Shown here one piece after another: positions 20,951 through 29,015 of a DNA stretch of 64,000 nt. The notes beneath the pieces were generated by a model, which did no database searches, was not told the origin of the DNA, and saw only the letters and a list, made by a program, of their open reading frames with translations. The DNA comes from Pontivivens ytuae (GTDB lineage Bacteria; Pseudomonadota; Alphaproteobacteria; Rhodobacterales; Rhodobacteraceae). The stretch spans positions 3,886,001 to 3,950,000 of the forward strand of contig NZ_CP064942.1 in NCBI RefSeq assembly GCF_015679265.1, given 5' to 3'. Every line of letters starts with the position of its first letter. Positions within the stretch are counted from its first letter, which is position 1. The position numbers were made by a program, and so were the translations under genes.

Positions 20951-21757
20951 TCAGACCAACGCAAACACGCGCGCCGGGCCGCCGGTGCCGCCTGCCCACT
21001 TCGGCGCGCCGATCACGATGGTCGCACCTGCGGCGGGGACCTCTTCCAGCCCGGCCAGGCACTCGATGCCGAAGCGGCCCGCGGGCAGCCAGGAGTAGTG
21101 CACCGCGAAGTCCGCGGAGTTCCCCGGATCGAGCGACAGCGTGTCCACGCCGATCGAGGCCGCTCCGGTCCCCAACAGCATGTCCGTCGCCTCCTTGTGG
21201 AAGCCGGGGAAGTGCATCACGCCGTCCGCGTCCGCATTCCGGAAGCCCTCGCCCCCGGCGCGCGCGGCCCAGCCGGACAGCATCGCGACGCACGCACCCT
21301 CCGGGATCTCGCCATGGGCGTCGATCCAGGCCTGCACATCGTCGGGCGTCACCATCGCGTCGGAGTCCGTCTCCACCTTCTCCCGGATGTCGATGCAGAC
21401 GAGCGGCGCGACCAGCTCGCCCATCGCGAGCTCATCCACCGCGGTCCCGTCCGCCGAGAAGTGGAGCGGCGCGTCGATATGGGTCCCGGAATGCTCGGCG
21501 AGGCTGATCTGATTGAGGTTGTAGCCGTTCTCCGCGAAGTTCAGCACGAGGTCCATCGCGATCCCCGGATCGCCGCCATAGGTCGGAAACGATGGCGACA
21601 GGGTATGAGTGAGGTCCACGACCCGCCTCGCCCCCTGCGCGAGGCTCGGCGTCGCCGCGACAGTCCCGACGGCCACGCTCGCCGCAGCCCCCCGGAACAG
21701 GTCGCGCCGCGACAGCATCCGGGCCTTCACGCTCTCGATCACGCAGATATCGCACAT
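20951..21757 (-). CDS. Secreted cyclase-family (kynurenine formamidase-like) hydrolase
   Basis: Metal-dependent hydrolase of 268 aa. An N-terminal twin-arginine-like signal (SRRDLFRGAAASVAVGTVAA, about residues 16-35) predicts export in folded, metal-loaded form. The Cyclase domain follows, with the Zn/Mn ligand motif HSGTHIDAPLHF (about 87-98). Family members cleave cyclic amides or formamides; the substrate here is not known. GGGAGG precedes ATG 21757. Its position between ureB and ureC is not part of standard urease operons and hints at a linked nitrogen substrate (inference). Confidence 0.82.
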   Translation of the reverse strand: MCDICVIESVKARMLSRRDLFRGAAASVAVGTVAATPSLAQGARRVVDLTHTLSPSFPTYGGDPGIAMDLVLNFAENGYNLNQISLAEHSGTHIDAPLHFSADGTAVDELAMGELVAPLVCIDIREKVETDSDAMVTPDDVQAWIDAHGEIPEGACVAMLSGWAARAGGEGFRNADADGVMHFPGFHKEATDMLLGTGAASIGVDTLSLDPGNSADFAVHYSWLPAGRFGIECLAGLEEVPAAGATIVIGAPKWAGGTGGPARVFALV

Positions 21758-21800
21758 CGTCTCGCCTCCCTCTGGTTCACCGTCAGCAGACTAGCACGGC

Positions 21801-22106
21801 TCAGAGATCGCCCATCACCTTGCCGTTGAAGCCGAAGACCCGCCGCGCGCCGCCATAGGGCACGAGTTGCACCTCCCGGCTCTGTCCCGGCTCGAAGCGC
21901 ACCGCGGTGCCCGCCGCGATGTCGAGGCGCAGGCCCCGCGCCGCCTCCCGGTCGAAGTCGAGCGCCGGGTTCGTCTCCGCGAAATGGTAGTGGGAGCCGA
22001 CCTGCACCGGCCGGTCGCCGGTATTGGCGACGGTCAGCACCACGGCCTCGGCCCCGGCATTGAGCTCGATCTCACCGGGCGCGGCCATCACCTCGCCGGG
22101 GATCAT
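21801..22106 (-). CDS. ureB: Urease subunit beta
   Basis: Structural beta subunit of 101 aa, the usual length. It shows [44 protein letters not shown] and [14 protein letters not shown], all typical. The ATG overlaps the stop of the small upstream reading frame (ATGA), so its translation is probably coupled to it; it has no good ribosome-binding site of its own. Confidence 0.95.
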   Translation of the reverse strand: MIPGEVMAAPGEIELNAGAEAVVLTVANTGDRPVQVGSHYHFAETNPALDFDREAARGLRLDIAAGTAVRFEPGQSREVQLVPYGGARRVFGFNGKVMGDL

Positions 22107-22249
22107 CGCCAGACCCAGGCGAGCGCCCCGATCGCCACCACCATCACGACGGCGGCCACCAGGCCGTCCACGCCGTGCGGATGCACATGCGCGCCCCCAT
22201 GCGCCATCGCCGCCCCCGGCATCGCCGCCAGCCCCACCAGTACTCTCAT
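22103..22249 (-). CDS. Small (48-aa) histidine-containing membrane peptide between ureA and ureB
   Basis: The frame runs from ATG 22249 to TGA 22103. It has AAGGAG 9 bases upstream and its stop overlaps the ureB ATG. The peptide begins [19 protein letters not shown], has a short histidine-rich segment ([10 protein letters not shown]) and ends with a strong hydrophobic helix ([17 protein letters not shown]). It may be a one-pass membrane protein or a signal-peptide-bearing peptide. The histidines suggest metal contact, which would fit a nickel system (inference). Besides any protein role, it delivers ribosomes to ureB. Confidence 0.7.
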   Translation of the reverse strand: MRVLVGLAAMPGAAMAHGGAHVHPHGVDGLVAAVVMVVAIGALAWVWR

Positions 22250-22261
22250 TGCCCCACTCCT

Positions 22262-22297
22262 TCTTCTTGCTCCAAATATCCCCGCCGGAGGCCGGCA
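22262..22297. repeat. GGGGATATTTGGA-family repeat between ureA and the small peptide gene
   Basis: On the minus strand this reads GCCTCCGGCGGGGATATTTGG then AGCAAGAAGAAGG. The first 20 bases match those at 15681-15702. It fills the gap after the ureA stop and runs into the ribosome-binding site of the 48-aa gene. Confidence 0.7.
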
Positions 22298-22600
22298 CTA
22301 CCGGATCGGCGCGTGCACCGTCACGAGCTTCGTGCCGTCCGGAAAGGTCGCCTCGACCTGCACGTCGTGGATCATCTCGGGCACGCCCTCCATGCACATC
22401 TCCCGCGTGACTACGCCCGCGCCTGCCTCCATCAGATCCGCCACCGAGCGGCCGTCGCGCGCGCCCTCCACCACGAAGTCGGTGATCAGCGCGATCGCCT
22501 CGGGGTGGTTGAGCTTCACGCCCCGCTCCAGTCGGCCCCGCGCGACCATGGCCGCGAGGCTGACGAGCAGCTTGTCCTTCTCTCGGGGGGTCAGGTTCAT
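22298..22600 (-). CDS. ureA: Urease subunit gamma
   Basis: Structural gamma subunit of exactly 100 aa, as in other three-subunit ureases. Typical segments are [44 protein letters not shown] and [21 protein letters not shown]. It follows ureD by 6 bases. Confidence 0.96.
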   Translation of the reverse strand: MNLTPREKDKLLVSLAAMVARGRLERGVKLNHPEAIALITDFVVEGARDGRSVADLMEAGAGVVTREMCMEGVPEMIHDVQVEATFPDGTKLVTVHAPIR

Positions 22601-22606
22601 CAGTCC

Positions 22607-23425
22607 TCACATGTGCCAGACGCGCGGCAGGGGCAGGCCCCGGAACCGCGTCAGGAAGTCGATGAGCGCGGCCTTCAGCGGCCGGTTGTCCGGCGCGTGG
22701 AAGCGGCAGACAAGCTGGCCGTTCCAGGCCGAGGCGCCGCAGATCACGCCCTCGGGCAGCATCGCGCGCGCGGCGTTTAGCCGGTCATGGGCGTCGGGTG
22801 CCGAGTAGATCAGGGTCGCGACCGCGCGGATGCCGCCGAGCGTGGCGGAGCCGTTCAGCGCCTCCTCCAGATCGCCGCTCAGCCGCAGCGCCTCGGCCTG
22901 CACCAGCACGCCATCGCGGCGGATGCGCCAGTTGTCGGTGAAATGCGCGTGGGTCAGAACCTCGCCCATCGCGGCCCGGCCGAGCACGATGGTCTCCACC
23001 GCCAGGAAAGCGGCGTCACCCGCGAGGTCCACCTCGATCCGCCGGTCGACGGAGCAGCGGTCGAAGAGGATCGTCTCCATCGGCAGCCAGTCGAGCTGCG
23101 CGCCGGCGCCCGCGCTCAGCCGCGTCTCGATCCGCCCGCGCCCGCCGCTCGCCGCATAGAGCCGCTCCGCCGCCTGCGTGGTGCCGACGCCGTGACCGCT
23201 CTCCACATTCAACGTCCAGGAAAACCGGTCGCCGCCGGTCACGCCGCCACAGGTGTTGACGAAGACCGCCTCGGCGGGTCGGTCATGCACCCGGGGCAGC
23301 ATCGCCTTGCCGGAGCCCTGCTGCCGCAACCCGGCGAGTTGACCGTCCACGAACCGCACCGACGCCTGCCCACGGGCCCGCTGATGAGCGGTGGGAGCGG
23401 TCGAGAGGTCGCGCGAGTGCTGCAT
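22607..23425 (-). CDS. ureD: Urease accessory protein UreD
   Basis: Scaffold chaperone that, with UreF and UreG, matures apo-urease. The 272-aa product shows the UreD features [25 protein letters not shown] (about residue 42), [28 protein letters not shown] and a CRFHAPDN segment near the C-terminus. It is the first gene of the minus-strand urease cluster, so the cluster promoter should lie in the 23426-23538 gap. Confidence 0.94.
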   Translation of the reverse strand: MQHSRDLSTAPTAHQRARGQASVRFVDGQLAGLRQQGSGKAMLPRVHDRPAEAVFVNTCGGVTGGDRFSWTLNVESGHGVGTTQAAERLYAASGGRGRIETRLSAGAGAQLDWLPMETILFDRCSVDRRIEVDLAGDAAFLAVETIVLGRAAMGEVLTHAHFTDNWRIRRDGVLVQAEALRLSGDLEEALNGSATLGGIRAVATLIYSAPDAHDRLNAARAMLPEGVICGASAWNGQLVCRFHAPDNRPLKAALIDFLTRFRGLPLPRVWHM

Positions 23426-23538
23426 GGTCTGAGCCTAGGACACGGTGCCGCACGATCTCAACGGGTTAGCGCAGCGTCCGGCACGCTCGGCGCGTTTTTG
23501 CCTAACTGAGACGCAGAAATCCCGGTTCCGCACGAAAA

Positions 23539-24567
23539 TCAGGCAACCGCATCCTCGAGCACCCGGTTGCGGAAGGCCGACGGGCTCTCGCCCACCCGCT
23601 CGCGGAACGCCCGGTTGAACGGCGCCAGCGAGTTGTAGCCGAGCGCGAAGGCATGGCTGATGATCTGCGCCCGCGCCTGGCTGGGATCGGCGAGGCGCCG
23701 CTTCGCCTCCTCCACCCGGTGGTCGTTGAGGAACGCTGCGAAGTTGCGATAGCCCAGCCCCTGGTTGATGAGGCGGCGCAACCGATGCTCCGGCATCTCC
23801 AGGCGCTGGGCGAGCGCGCCGATGGTCAGCCCCGGCTCGAAGCAGACCCCCTCGGCCACCGCGCGCGTCAGTTGGTCGAGCTCCAGCCGGTCGGCGGCGG
23901 GCAGCGGCGGCGTGCGGCGCGGCTCCTCCGGATCGGGGCTCGCGATGAGCCCCTCCTCCATCCGCGTCAGCCACACGGCGAAAAGGAAGCTCAACAGAGC
24001 GAATTTCGACGCCTCGAACAGATCCACCCACGGCCCCGGCTCCGTCAGCACCGTGTTCATCAGCGTCGAGGAGATCACCATCGCCGGCACCAGGAAGGCG
24101 AGCGCCATCCGCAGCCGCCGCCGCAAATCCACCAGATCGCCGTCCAAGTCCCGCAGCCCCAGCACCATCACGTGGAGCATCAGGACGACGACGAGCAGCG
24201 CACACAGCCCCTCCGTCCCAGGAATCAGCGTGAGCGTCAGCATCAGGACGCCGGGCGCGAAGTGCCAGTTCTGCAGCCTGAACCGGTCGTCGAACATCGC
24301 CATCGCCATGACCCAGAACGCCACGGTATCGAGCCGCCCGGCCAGATGCGCAAGCCCCGCCCAGCTCAGCGTGTCGAGCCCATAGCCCGAGGGCGTCGCC
24401 ACCATGCCCAGCGTGTGCAGCGTCGCGAACGCGCAGAACAGGAAGCCCGCGGTGTCGACCACTGTCCGGCAGCCCATCAATGCGAAGCGCACCGCGAGAA
24501 ACAGCGTCAGCGCCGCACCGCCACCGCGCACCAGCAAGGCGATCGTTTCGAGTTCACCGGCTTCCAT
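23539..24567 (-). CDS. AraC-family regulator with N-terminal membrane domain
   Basis: The 342-aa protein has an N-terminal block of six to seven hydrophobic helices (about residues 5-215) and a C-terminal AraC/XylS double HTH (about 235-338; GLTIGALAQRLEMPEHRLRRLI, then AQIISHAFALGYNSLAPFNRAF). It is therefore a membrane-anchored transcription factor that could sense an envelope signal. The start at 24567 has GGGAGGTG upstream. It is divergent from two small lipoprotein genes, the probable targets. Confidence 0.87.
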   Translation of the reverse strand: MEAGELETIALLVRGGGAALTLFLAVRFALMGCRTVVDTAGFLFCAFATLHTLGMVATPSGYGLDTLSWAGLAHLAGRLDTVAFWVMAMAMFDDRFRLQNWHFAPGVLMLTLTLIPGTEGLCALLVVVLMLHVMVLGLRDLDGDLVDLRRRLRMALAFLVPAMVISSTLMNTVLTEPGPWVDLFEASKFALLSFLFAVWLTRMEEGLIASPDPEEPRRTPPLPAADRLELDQLTRAVAEGVCFEPGLTIGALAQRLEMPEHRLRRLINQGLGYRNFAAFLNDHRVEEAKRRLADPSQARAQIISHAFALGYNSLAPFNRAFRERVGESPSAFRNRVLEDAVA

Positions 24568-24674
24568 TCTTCGCACCTCCCGCACGCCGCACCCCATCCA
24601 TTTGGGGGAACGCCGCGTCAAATGCCCGTCGATTCCGAAAATAGCAGATCGTTTTCTTCCAATCCCACCCGGAT

Positions 24675-24687
24675 TTCGAGATCGCGC
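24675..24687. promoter_or_regulatory. Putative operator (TTCGAGATCGCGC) upstream of first lipoprotein
   Basis: This 13-mer matches at 12 of 13 positions the right arm of the inverted repeat at 24949-24961. Both lie 65-80 bases upstream of a lipoprotein ATG. The repeated placement suggests a binding site for the divergent AraC-type regulator. The link to the regulator is inference. Confidence 0.45.
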
Positions 24688-24751
24688 GGTGTCGTGAACA
24701 CGCCTTTCCCACCTCCGCTGCATCGCATCATCGACACGAAGGAGACCTCGA

Positions 24752-24889
24752 ATGGTCCGCACGATCGCAGCCCTCGCCCTCGCCACCCTGCTCGCCGCCT
24801 GCGCCATGCCCGACAGCGCGTCGATGGCGCCGACCGAGGGCACGAACCCCAACGCCTCGGGCCTGACGACGCTCGCCCCGGGCTTCTGA
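24752..24889 (+). CDS. Small lipoprotein (45 aa)
   Basis: The frame opens with MVRTIAALALATLLAACAMP, a classic type II signal with lipobox LLAAC and acylated cysteine at residue 17, leaving a mature peptide of only 29 residues rich in S, T, N, A and G. GAAGGAG lies 9 bases upstream. It is divergent from the membrane AraC gene and followed by a second lipoprotein of similar design. Function unknown. Confidence 0.75.
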   Translation: MVRTIAALALATLLAACAMPDSASMAPTEGTNPNASGLTTLAPGF

Positions 24890-24921
24890 GACCCGCCCGC
24901 GGATCGGTTCCGGAAAGGGTC

Positions 24922-24961
24922 GCGCGATTTCGAAACGGCACGAGGTTCTTCGAAATCGCGC
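24922..24961. promoter_or_regulatory. Perfect 13-bp inverted repeat upstream of second lipoprotein
   Basis: Arms GCGCGATTTCGAA (24922-24934) and TTCGAAATCGCGC (24949-24961) are exactly complementary around a 14-base spacer. It could terminate the first lipoprotein gene. The related half-site at 24675-24687 upstream of that gene, at a similar distance from its ATG, favours an operator. Confidence 0.55.
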
Positions 24962-25038
24962 AGACCGCCTCCGCCCATCCGCGGCATCCAGACGAGGCAG
25001 ACCGACCCATCGTCCAAAAACACGAGAGGAGACCGAAG

Positions 25039-25191
25039 ATGACCCGTCCGCTGATCGCCATCCTGCTGCTGACCGTCCTTGCCGCCTGCGCGGGCGGGGA
25101 GCCGACCATGAGCTTCGCGCCCACCACCGGCAAACTCGGCACTGCACCGCAGGTCCAGTCCATCACCACGCTTCTGCCCGTCCAGCCCTGA
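25039..25191 (+). CDS. Small lipoprotein (50 aa)
   Basis: MTRPLIAILLLTVLAACAGG is a lipoprotein signal with lipobox LAAC and cysteine at residue 17; the mature part is 34 residues. GAGAGGAGA precedes the ATG. Its leader region resembles that of the first lipoprotein (ACACGAaGGAGACC and ACACGAGaGGAGACC), so the pair may be one regulon. Function unknown. Confidence 0.75.
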   Translation: MTRPLIAILLLTVLAACAGGEPTMSFAPTTGKLGTAPQVQSITTLLPVQP

Positions 25192-25263
25192 TCCGTGACG
25201 GCGCTGAGGCGGCGCGGCCCTTGACGCCCGCGCCGCCCTCGCCTAGCAGGATGAGGCTGGAAC

Positions 25264-25339
25264 GCGGGTGTAGCTCAGTTGGTAGAGCATCAGCTTCCCA
25301 AGCTGAGGGTCGCCGGTTCGAACCCGGTCGCCCGCTCCA
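25264..25339 (+). tRNA. tRNA-Gly (anticodon CCC)
   Basis: A full cloverleaf can be folded. The acceptor is GCGGGTG/CGCCCGC, the D-arm GCTC-AGTTGGTA-GAGC, the anticodon stem TCAGC/GCTGA with loop TTCCCAA (anticodon CCC), the variable loop GGGTC and the T-arm GCCGG-TTCGAAC-CCGGT. The discriminator is T, and CCA is encoded. It is a single-copy tRNA with no tRNA neighbours. Confidence 0.95.
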
Positions 25340-25358
25340 GCGAGATCTCTGACAGACC

Positions 25359-25847
25359 ATGTTGCTTTACATGTCCTTTGTCCGCGCCCCTGCCCGAACC
25401 GAGACGGACCGCATCGCGGCGCTGTGGCACGAGGGCTGGCACGACGCCCATGCCGATGTCGTCCCGGCGGAGCTCGTGGCCCTTCGCACACGCGACAGCT
25501 TTGCCCCACGGCTCGACACGCTCTGGCCCGGCCTGCGGGTCAGCGGCGCGGCCGAGGCGCCGACAGGCCTCTGCATCATCAAGGGCGACGAACTCAACCA
25601 GCTCTTCGTCAGCCGCGCCGCCCGCGGAACCGGCATCGCCCGCGCGCTCCTCGACGACGGGGAGCAGCGCCTGCGCGCCGCCGGGGTGCGCACCGCCTGG
25701 CTCGCCTGCGCCATCGGCAATGCCCGCGCCGCGCGGTTCTACGAGAAATCGGGCTGGACCCTCAGAGGCCGGTCCCTCGTCGACCTCTCCGCATCCGACT
25801 ACGCCTTCCCGCTCGAGGTCCTGCGCTACGAGAAGCGGCTCGCCTGA
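25359..25847 (+). CDS. GNAT-family N-acetyltransferase
   Basis: Acetyl-CoA-dependent N-acetyltransferase of 162 aa (158 from the second ATG, MSFVRAPART). Core GNAT features are LNQLFVSRAARGTGIARALLDDGE (motif A, with the pyrophosphate-binding RGTGIA) and NARAARFYEKSGW (motif B). Neither start has a good ribosome-binding site, so the start is uncertain. Substrate unknown. It lies 19 bases after the tRNA. Confidence 0.85.
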   Translation: MLLYMSFVRAPARTETDRIAALWHEGWHDAHADVVPAELVALRTRDSFAPRLDTLWPGLRVSGAAEAPTGLCIIKGDELNQLFVSRAARGTGIARALLDDGEQRLRAAGVRTAWLACAIGNARAARFYEKSGWTLRGRSLVDLSASDYAFPLEVLRYEKRLA

Positions 25848-25850
25848 GCC

Positions 25851-25883
25851 TTCATCTTTCCCGAAATACGCAAGCCCGGCCTC
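25851..25883. repeat. ATATTTCG-family intergenic repeat between convergent genes
   Basis: CCTTCATCTTTCCCGAAATACG then CAAGCCCGGCC; its reverse complement is nearly identical to 17818-17852. It lies exactly between the convergent GNAT and SDR genes, where a bidirectional terminator would be expected. Confidence 0.65.
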
Positions 25884-26592
25884 ACACCTTGTGCCACAGC
25901 CGCTCCGGCGCGCGCTGCATTGCCCAGGCGACAAAGCGCCAGCGCTTAGTCACCGTGACCCGGCTGCGCCTGGCCTGCATCCCCGCCCAGATCTGGTCCA
26001 CCGCCTTCTCGACCGGTTGCAGCCAGAAGACCTTGCCCTGCACGATCGCCGTATCGACGAAGCCCGGCTGCACGTCCGTCACCGTGATCGGCAGCCCCTT
26101 TCGTGCAACCCGCTTGCGCAGGCCCTGCGCGTAGCTCGCCTGGTAGGCTTTCGAGGCATTGTAGGCCGGTGCCGCCCCGTCCCCGCGCCGCGACGCGATC
26201 GAGGAGATGATGACGAGGTGCCCGGCTCCCGCCCCCTCGAAATGCCGGATCGCGGCGAGCGCCATGTGGGTGAAGCCCACCACGTTGACGTCGATGGTCT
26301 CGAGCTCCGGCCCGGTCTCCAGCGCCTTGTTGAGGCGCCCGATGCCGGAGGAGACGACGATCATGTCCGCCCCGCCCATCCGTTCGATGAGCGCGGCGAG
26401 CCCCGCCTCGGCGGCCACCGGATCGGTCACGTCCATCCGCTCGGCAAAGACCCGGTCGGGCGCGGTCGCGGCCATCGCCTCGAGCAGCTCGATCCGGCGC
26501 CCGGTGACGCCGACCTGCCAGCCCTCGGCCAGCATCTTCTTCGCCAGTCCCTCGCCGATGCCGCTCGTCGCCCCGATGATGATCGCCCGCAT
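25882..26592 (-). CDS. Short-chain dehydrogenase/reductase (SDR)
   Basis: NAD(P)-dependent oxidoreductase of 236 aa. It has the N-terminal Rossmann motif IIIGATSGIGEGLA, the NxG-like SSGIGRLN segment, the catalytic SS...YNASKAYQ (Ser about 139, Tyr about 153, Lys about 157) and PGFVDT after it. GGGGAGGC precedes ATG 26592. Substrate not predictable. Confidence 0.88.
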   Translation of the reverse strand: MRAIIIGATSGIGEGLAKKMLAEGWQVGVTGRRIELLEAMAATAPDRVFAERMDVTDPVAAEAGLAALIERMGGADMIVVSSGIGRLNKALETGPELETIDVNVVGFTHMALAAIRHFEGAGAGHLVIISSIASRRGDGAAPAYNASKAYQASYAQGLRKRVARKGLPITVTDVQPGFVDTAIVQGKVFWLQPVEKAVDQIWAGMQARRSRVTVTKRWRFVAWAMQRAPERLWHKV

Positions 26593-26813
26593 GCATGCCT
26601 CCCCTCTTCGTTGGCCGGAGCGTGGCGGAGAGCCGGTCCCGCGGCAAGCGGGCCGCGACGTCAGACCGTCCCATGACACCGGAGGCCCCCATCCGCCGGT
26701 CGGGCTTTGCCCGTGACCGGGCGAAATCGAAAGCCTCTTCGTCCGACCAAAGACAAACCGCGTGACGTGCCGGTCCGCCCGATGCACTCTCGCGCGGACC
26801 GATGGAGGCTCCG

Positions 26814-27743
26814 ATGACCACCGCCCCCGCAACGATGCGCCGCGACACCCTGCTCGCCTGGGGCGCCGTCGCCGTCACGCTCACGATCTGGGCAAGCTAT
26901 CTCATCGTTACCCGCGCGGCGGCCGCCGCACAGCTCGGGCCGGTGGACGTCGGCATCCTTCGCTTCCTGCCCGCGGCGCTGCTCTTCGCCCCGATCTGGC
27001 TGCGCCGCTCCCCGATCCCGCCCTTCGCCACCTGGCGCGAGGTCGTCACGGTGGCACTGACGGGAGGTTTCGCCTTCGTCTTCCTGCTGAGCTGGGGGCT
27101 GCAATATGCGCCGGTCGCCGATTCGGGTGTCTTCGCCCCCTCGATGCTGCCGCTCTACGTCGCGCTCCTCAGCTTCTTCGTGCTGGGCGAGCGCTTCTCC
27201 CGCCTCCGCGTCATCGGCTTTGCCCTGATCCTGGCCGGAGCGCTCGGTGTCGGCGGGTGGGAGGCGCTGACGAATGCCGCCTCCGGAAGCTGGCGCGGGC
27301 ACCTGCTGATCTCGGCCGCCGCGTTCCTCTGGGCCTGCTACACCATTGCCTATCGCCGCAGCGGGATCGCGCCGCTGGATGCGGCCGCCATGATCTGCTT
27401 CTGGTCGGCATTGGCGTTCATCGCGATGTCCTTCGTCATGCCACTGGGGCTCACGACGGCGCCGCCGGACGTATTGGCACTCCAGATCGTCATGCAGGGG
27501 GTGCTGTCCGGCTTCGTCTCGACCTTCACCTACGGCTATGCGCTGTCGAAGCTCGCCCCGAGCCGGGTCGCGGCCTGCGCGGCGTTGGTGCCGGTCATGG
27601 CTGCGATCGGCGGCTGGCTCTTCCTCGGCGAGCCCGTCGGCATCGTGAAGTCCATCGGCATCGCAATCGTCGCCACCGGCGTTCTGCTCGCCTCCGGCGC
27701 CATCGCGGGTCGCGCGCCCTGGATGCCGGGTCGGATGGGCTGA
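26814..27743 (+). CDS. EamA/DMT-family membrane transporter
   Basis: Inner-membrane metabolite exporter of the drug/metabolite transporter superfamily. The 309 residues form ten hydrophobic helices in two EamA repeats (about 20-145 and 160-300), with conserved LGERFSRLRVIGFALILAG and FLGEPVGIVKSIGIAIVATG at the repeat ends. ATG 26814 is chosen because GGAGG lies upstream. Substrate unknown; family members export amino acids or related metabolites. Confidence 0.87.
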   Translation: MTTAPATMRRDTLLAWGAVAVTLTIWASYLIVTRAAAAAQLGPVDVGILRFLPAALLFAPIWLRRSPIPPFATWREVVTVALTGGFAFVFLLSWGLQYAPVADSGVFAPSMLPLYVALLSFFVLGERFSRLRVIGFALILAGALGVGGWEALTNAASGSWRGHLLISAAAFLWACYTIAYRRSGIAPLDAAAMICFWSALAFIAMSFVMPLGLTTAPPDVLALQIVMQGVLSGFVSTFTYGYALSKLAPSRVAACAALVPVMAAIGGWLFLGEPVGIVKSIGIAIVATGVLLASGAIAGRAPWMPGRMG

Positions 27744-27817
27744 TCGGGCTTCTCGGAAATCATCCAGTAGACGATTTCGCCCGATCACGAGCGGGACGGT
27801 TCCTCGGGTTGAAACCG

Positions 27818-27841
27818 CCCCGGACCTGATCCGGGGTCTTT
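27818..27841 (+). terminator. Rho-independent terminator after the EamA gene
   Basis: Stem CCCCGGA (27818-27824) and TCCGGGG (27830-27836) with a 5-base loop, followed by TCTTT. It lies 75 bases after the EamA stop. Confidence 0.6.
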
Positions 27842-27868
27842 CGCTGCGGGGCGCTTCATATCGGAGCG

Positions 27869-27890
27869 GTCCCGGCTCTGCGGCCGGGAC
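27869..27890 (-). terminator. Hairpin downstream of aroB
   Basis: Arms GTCCCGGC (27869-27876) and GCCGGGAC (27883-27890) with a 6-base loop, 10 bases past the aroB stop. It has no T-tract, so it may be a terminator or only a stabilising 3' hairpin. Confidence 0.45.
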
Positions 27891-27899
27891 GGTATCGCA

Positions 27900-29015
27900 C
27901 TACCGCGCAGCCAACTCCTCCACCAGCAGGCCCCGGACCACGTCCATGTCGACATCCCGCGCGACGAACGCCTCACCGATCGCGCGTGCGAGGATGAAGG
28001 TGATGCGCCCGGCCTGCACCTTCTTATCCTGCGCCATCAGCTCCAGCAGCCCGTCCGCATCGGGCAGCGCGCCCGGCACATCCGCCAGCGACGACTTCAT
28101 GCCCATCGTGCGCAGATGCAGCGCTAGGCGCCCCGGCAGCTCCTGCGCGCAGAGCCCCAGCCGGGCCGAGAGCTGGAAGGCCAGAAGGCAGCCCACCGCC
28201 ACCCCCTCGCCGTGGAGCAGCCGGTCCGAGTAACCCGTCGCGGCCTCCAGCGCGTGCCCGAAGGTGTGGCCCAGGTTGAGGAGCGCCCGATCCCCGCGCT
28301 CCGTCTCGTCGCGCGCCACGATCTCCGCTTTCATCTCGCAGGACCGGCGCACCGCCCGCGCCCGCGCCGCGACATCTCCGGCGGCGAGGCCCGGCCCCTG
28401 CGTCTCCAGCCATTCGAAGAAGGCGGCGTCGCCCAGCAGCCCGTACTTCACCACCTCGCCATAGCCTGCGAGGAAATCGCGCTTCGGCAAGGTCCCCAGC
28501 AGATCCGTATCTGCGAGCACCAGCCGCGGCTGGTGAAACGCCCCAATGAGGTTCTTGCCGCGCACCGAGTTGATGCCAGTCTTGCCACCCACCGCCGAAT
28601 CCACCTGGGCGAGCAGCGTTGTCGGCACCTGAACGAAGCCGACGCCCCGCCGCAGGATCGCGGCCGCGAAGCCGCCGAGATCGCCGATCACCCCGCCGCC
28701 GAAGGCTACGACGAGATCATCACGCTCCACCTTCTGCGCCAGAAGCCATTCCACCGCGCGCTCCAGCCCGGCCCAGCCCTTCGTCGCCTCGCCGGGCGGC
28801 AGCGCCAGCGAGACCTGCTCGATGCCGGCCCGCGCGAGGCTCGCCTCCAACGCTTCCAGATGCAGGCCCGCGACCCGCTGTTCGGTCAGCACCGCTACGC
28901 GCGGACGCTTCAGAAGCGGTGCGATCCGCTCGCCCGCTTCGGCCAGAAGGCCCGGTCCGATCTCGATATCGTAGCTGCGCGCGCCGAGCCCCACCTCGAC
29001 CGTTTCGCGGATCAT
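27900..29015 (-). CDS. aroB: 3-dehydroquinate synthase
   Basis: NAD- and metal-dependent cyclisation of DAHP to 3-dehydroquinate, second step of the shikimate pathway. The 371-aa product shows PPGEATKGW, the NAD segment AFGGGVIGDLGGFAAAILRRG, PTTLLAQVDSAVGGKTGIN, and the metal-ligand stretches NLGHTFGHALEAATG and LLHGEGVAVG. It overlaps aroK by 4 bases. Confidence 0.96.
   Translation of the reverse strand: MIRETVEVGLGARSYDIEIGPGLLAEAGERIAPLLKRPRVAVLTEQRVAGLHLEALEASLARAGIEQVSLALPPGEATKGWAGLERAVEWLLAQKVERDDLVVAFGGGVIGDLGGFAAAILRRGVGFVQVPTTLLAQVDSAVGGKTGINSVRGKNLIGAFHQPRLVLADTDLLGTLPKRDFLAGYGEVVKYGLLGDAAFFEWLETQGPGLAAGDVAARARAVRRSCEMKAEIVARDETERGDRALLNLGHTFGHALEAATGYSDRLLHGEGVAVGCLLAFQLSARLGLCAQELPGRLALHLRTMGMKSSLADVPGALPDADGLLELMAQDKKVQAGRITFILARAIGEAFVARDVDMDVVRGLLVEELAAR

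Noticed and set aside
25264..25339. tRNA-Gly as the attachment site of an integrated element
   Set aside because: No integrase lies beside it, and no second partial tRNA copy was seen downstream.
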